Assembly (NCBI GenBank): GCA_030374805.1
Contig: JARGSG010000214.1
Coordinates: 1 to 64,000 of the forward strand
Source: Gracilaria gracilis
Lineage: Eukaryota > Rhodophyta > Florideophyceae > Gracilariales > Gracilariaceae
Reading direction: 5' to 3'
DNA length: 64,000 nt
Part shown: positions 61,868 to 64,000 of the stretch, piece after piece
How positions within the stretch are numbered: position 1 is the first letter of the stretch
Layout: the number at the start of each line of letters is the position of its first letter
The notes under the pieces: model-generated
The model's database searches: none
The model's input: the letters and a program-made list of their open reading frames with translations, nothing else
Told to the model about the DNA's origin: nothing
Position numbers and translations under genes: made by a program

Positions 61868-64000
61868 ATGATGGCGCAAACGCGCGCCAAAAGTGCGCGC
61901 CACATGACATGGCCGCACGCGCAGCGCCTCGCAGCCGTCGACGCGCAGCGCGAGATGCGCGACGGCTGCCACGAAGCGCTGAGTCGCAAGTTACCGTCCG
62001 TGGCAAAGCGTCAGCGCACGCTCACCGTCGCGCCCGACGGGCGCGTGTTTCTGGCCACCGATGCCTCCGTCAGCGCGCTCCACTGCGCAGCCGCGCTCAG
62101 TCTGTGCGCGGCGCCGCTTCACCGCTCGCACTCGCCGTTTCACCCGCACTATCGCCCGCTGTACTCCGCGCGCGGCGTGAGCGCGCCTGCGCTTGCGCAC
62201 CAGTTTGTTTGCGTCAATCACCAGCCGCCGTGGCGTAAGGATACCTTGCTCAACTTCACCGACGTCGTTTCGCTCGCTGTTTTGCAGTGCGGCTTTCTTG
62301 CTGTCGTGTTTGCGGACGGCGCTTTGCATGTGTTTGCTGCTCGCGTTGATCATCACTATGAGGGCGGCTGGGGTGGCGCTTGGGCGGCGTGGCATCATTT
62401 TCCAGTCTTGCTTGCGCCGGCGTTTGATTTGAAGAGCATTTGCACCGCGGCAGTGCTCATTCCTTCTACCTCTGTGCCTTGCCACATCTTGGTCGTCGCG
62501 CGCGCGTCTGGTGTGTATATTTACGATGAGCATGATCTCAACGCCGCGCGTGATGCCCCGATTCCTCCCTTGGCGTGCTTGTCCACCGAGTGGAGTAATG
62601 TGCTTCACACTTGCGATACCGTGCCAGTTGCGGGCCCTCAATCCATCACGCTGGTCGCTGTGGCTCACGAGCACGGCAGGCTTGCACTGCATGCAGTCAG
62701 TGCCGATGAGAGCGCCCAACGACTTTTGCAGCACAGCTTGTTGTGGCAAACCGATCTGTCCGCCCCCATAACCTCACTGTCCTTCTCCGCCAACAGCGCG
62801 CGGAAAGCAACGTTAGCCCTTGCAGTTGCCGTTGGTAACGACTTAATCCTCGTGGAATGGGGCGACGGCTGTGCCATTCATCACCAGCAGTGGCAACATC
62901 CGATTGTTTCACGCGTGAAGCAGGCCCATCAATCGCTGCTCTCTGCGGCACATGTCATGGCCGACGGCTCCGTGTTGAGTGCTGGCACGGATGGCACCTT
63001 GCTTCGATGGAGCATCCACGCTACGCGTGGTCAGCAATCGGAGCTTGCGCCATCCGTACCCAACAGTGTGCTTGTGGAGCAACAACAAGATGCGGTGGAA
63101 CCGATCATGGCTGCCATGCCAACGGTCAACGGCTTTTGTATGCTTGTGTTGACCACCAATTTCCGATCTCGAACGGAGGTGGGGGAACCGTCGAAAGGGA
63201 ACATTCGCAAGTATCTAGGATCGGGAAGACGCTCGTCTATTTCATTGCTGAGGTTGCCCATGACGGAAGATGTGAGCGCGCTTGATGAGGCGATTGGAAA
63301 TTGTGTAAAACGCTTTCTGTCTGCCACATGGATGGGCCGTGGAATTAGCATGTGGGATGTTGAATTGTTTCTTGGTGGCCACGATAACGAGAAGAGCGGT
63401 CTCACGCAAAAGTTGCTAAATCGATACGAATGGCTACTTGAAATTCACAATTACGTTGAGAACGGAAAGGAAAACGATATGGAACGGCATCCGATATGGT
63501 TGCGAATTCAACGGGCAAGAGTGTTGCTTTGGTTTGGAAGGATTATTTTGCGTAGTGGGATGACCAACGTTGATGAGATAGATCGTTTGAATAACGTAGT
63601 TGCTTCACTTCGAAAGTATTTACTTTGCATGCATTTCGACATGTGCATCAGTCATGTTCTTTTGCACGGCGATTGTGTGAAGAAGTTTACAGAAATGGAC
63701 TTGAAGTCGTTTGAAAGCATGTGTGAGTTTGTGGCAGTGTGCTCGTCTCTAACATGTGATTCAGCTGCGATGCAACAACGTGTGGTAGAAGCAAGAGAAT
63801 TGCTGGCGGATCGGGTGAGCGATGAGTGGTGCAGTGGGACAATTTGTCCGGTTTGCGAGTGTGAGGATGAGCAGAACATGCTGATTGCAGAGCGTGAAGA
63901 AATGACAGCGTTTTCATGTAGTAAGAACGATCAGTTTGTGCGATGCGTGAAGAGTAGTATTGCCGTGACTGACGTGGTACCATTACAATGCGTTGGGTGT
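61868..64000 (+). CDS. TFIIIC90/Tfc8-like subunit (partial, runs off right edge)
   Basis: From ATG ATG at 61868 the frame stays open for 711 codons to the window edge. There is no stop in the window. Residues about 120-420 contain short beta-rich, WD40-like segments (VLSAGTDGTLLRWS is the clearest). The end carries CPVCECEDEQNML...FSCSKNDQFVRCVKS...LQCVGC, matching the zinc-finger module at the C-terminus of TFIIIC delta/90-kDa subunits (human GTF3C4, yeast Tfc8): C-x2-C, then a C-x-K/G-x-[HQ]-x-F-x-R-C phrase, then C-x2-C. Such subunits belong to the RNA polymerase III factor that binds tRNA genes. GC is high in the first kilobase. No intron is needed. Confidence 0.72.
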   Translation, partial: MMAQTRAKSARHMTWPHAQRLAAVDAQREMRDGCHEALSRKLPSVAKRQRTLTVAPDGRVFLATDASVSALHCAAALSLCAAPLHRSHSPFHPHYRPLYSARGVSAPALAHQFVCVNHQPPWRKDTLLNFTDVVSLAVLQCGFLAVVFADGALHVFAARVDHHYEGGWGGAWAAWHHFPVLLAPAFDLKSICTAAVLIPSTSVPCHILVVARASGVYIYDEHDLNAARDAPIPPLACLSTEWSNVLHTCDTVPVAGPQSITLVAVAHEHGRLALHAVSADESAQRLLQHSLLWQTDLSAPITSLSFSANSARKATLALAVAVGNDLILVEWGDGCAIHHQQWQHPIVSRVKQAHQSLLSAAHVMADGSVLSAGTDGTLLRWSIHATRGQQSELAPSVPNSVLVEQQQDAVEPIMAAMPTVNGFCMLVLTTNFRSRTEVGEPSKGNIRKYLGSGRRSSISLLRLPMTEDVSALDEAIGNCVKRFLSATWMGRGISMWDVELFLGGHDNEKSGLTQKLLNRYEWLLEIHNYVENGKENDMERHPIWLRIQRARVLLWFGRIILRSGMTNVDEIDRLNNVVASLRKYLLCMHFDMCISHVLLHGDCVKKFTEMDLKSFESMCEFVAVCSSLTCDSAAMQQRVVEARELLADRVSDEWCSGTICPVCECEDEQNMLIAEREEMTAFSCSKNDQFVRCVKSSIAVTDVVPLQCVGC

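Overview
This is a 64 kb piece of a eukaryotic nuclear genome. It has spliceosomal introns, a eukaryotic tRNA-Asp, PRC2 and SWI/SNF subunits, C2H2 zinc-finger genes and TATA boxes upstream of two genes. Most genes have no intron and the few introns are 60-112 bp. Intergenic space is filled with DNA transposons. One protein trio resembles a plant-type RIN13-like cysteine domain, and one WD40 protein has a transit-peptide-like N-terminus. Together these suggest a red alga, perhaps a florideophyte. That assignment is inference; no marker gene in the window proves it.

Region 1 (1-33753) is a tandem duplication of a 17,707 bp unit. The complete second copy is 16047-33753, and the window opens inside the first copy (1-16046). 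The exact copy junction is 16046/16047. From about 2.7 kb onward the copies differ by about twenty substitutions, mostly transitions, and no indels. The first 2.65 kb of the window carries a burst of single-base indels instead. In order, the unit holds: a gypsy reverse-transcriptase fragment; a decayed Plavaka/KDZ-like transposase on the minus strand; two families of 149-173 bp tandem repeats with a nested MITE; a foldback element; an AT-rich stretch; an intact 300-codon ORF; two related, highly structured non-coding blocks; a decayed Tc1 element; a divergent pair of secreted-protein paralogues, one with an in-frame UGA; an array of five hairpins; and a pogo-like element inserted in a PIF/Harbinger-like transposase gene. 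The Harbinger remnant continues past the right breakpoint to about 34.4 kb.

Region 2 (about 34.8-44.4 kb) is gene-dense. It holds a type II membrane protein, a tRNA-Asp gene with a 12-nt insert in the D-loop, a small membrane protein, three tandem RIN13-like genes with N-terminal SUMO-interacting-like motifs, the SNF5/SMARCB1 homologue, and a Cys-rich type I membrane protein.

Region 3 (44377-50693) is one Mutator-like element. It has 219 bp near-identical terminal inverted repeats, a 9 bp target-site duplication, and one gene joining a Ulp1-type protease, FAR1/FLYWCH-like zinc modules, a MULE transposase core and a SWIM finger. It sits in what was a bidirectional promoter.

Region 4 (50.8-64 kb) has a plastid-targeted-looking WD40 protein, convergent with a SUZ12-type PRC2 subunit. 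Two paralogous four-finger C2H2 genes follow, with introns at finger boundaries. A TFIIIC90/Tfc8-like gene runs off the right edge. Two stretches (55.5-57.9 and 58.8-61.9 kb) show no recognisable gene.
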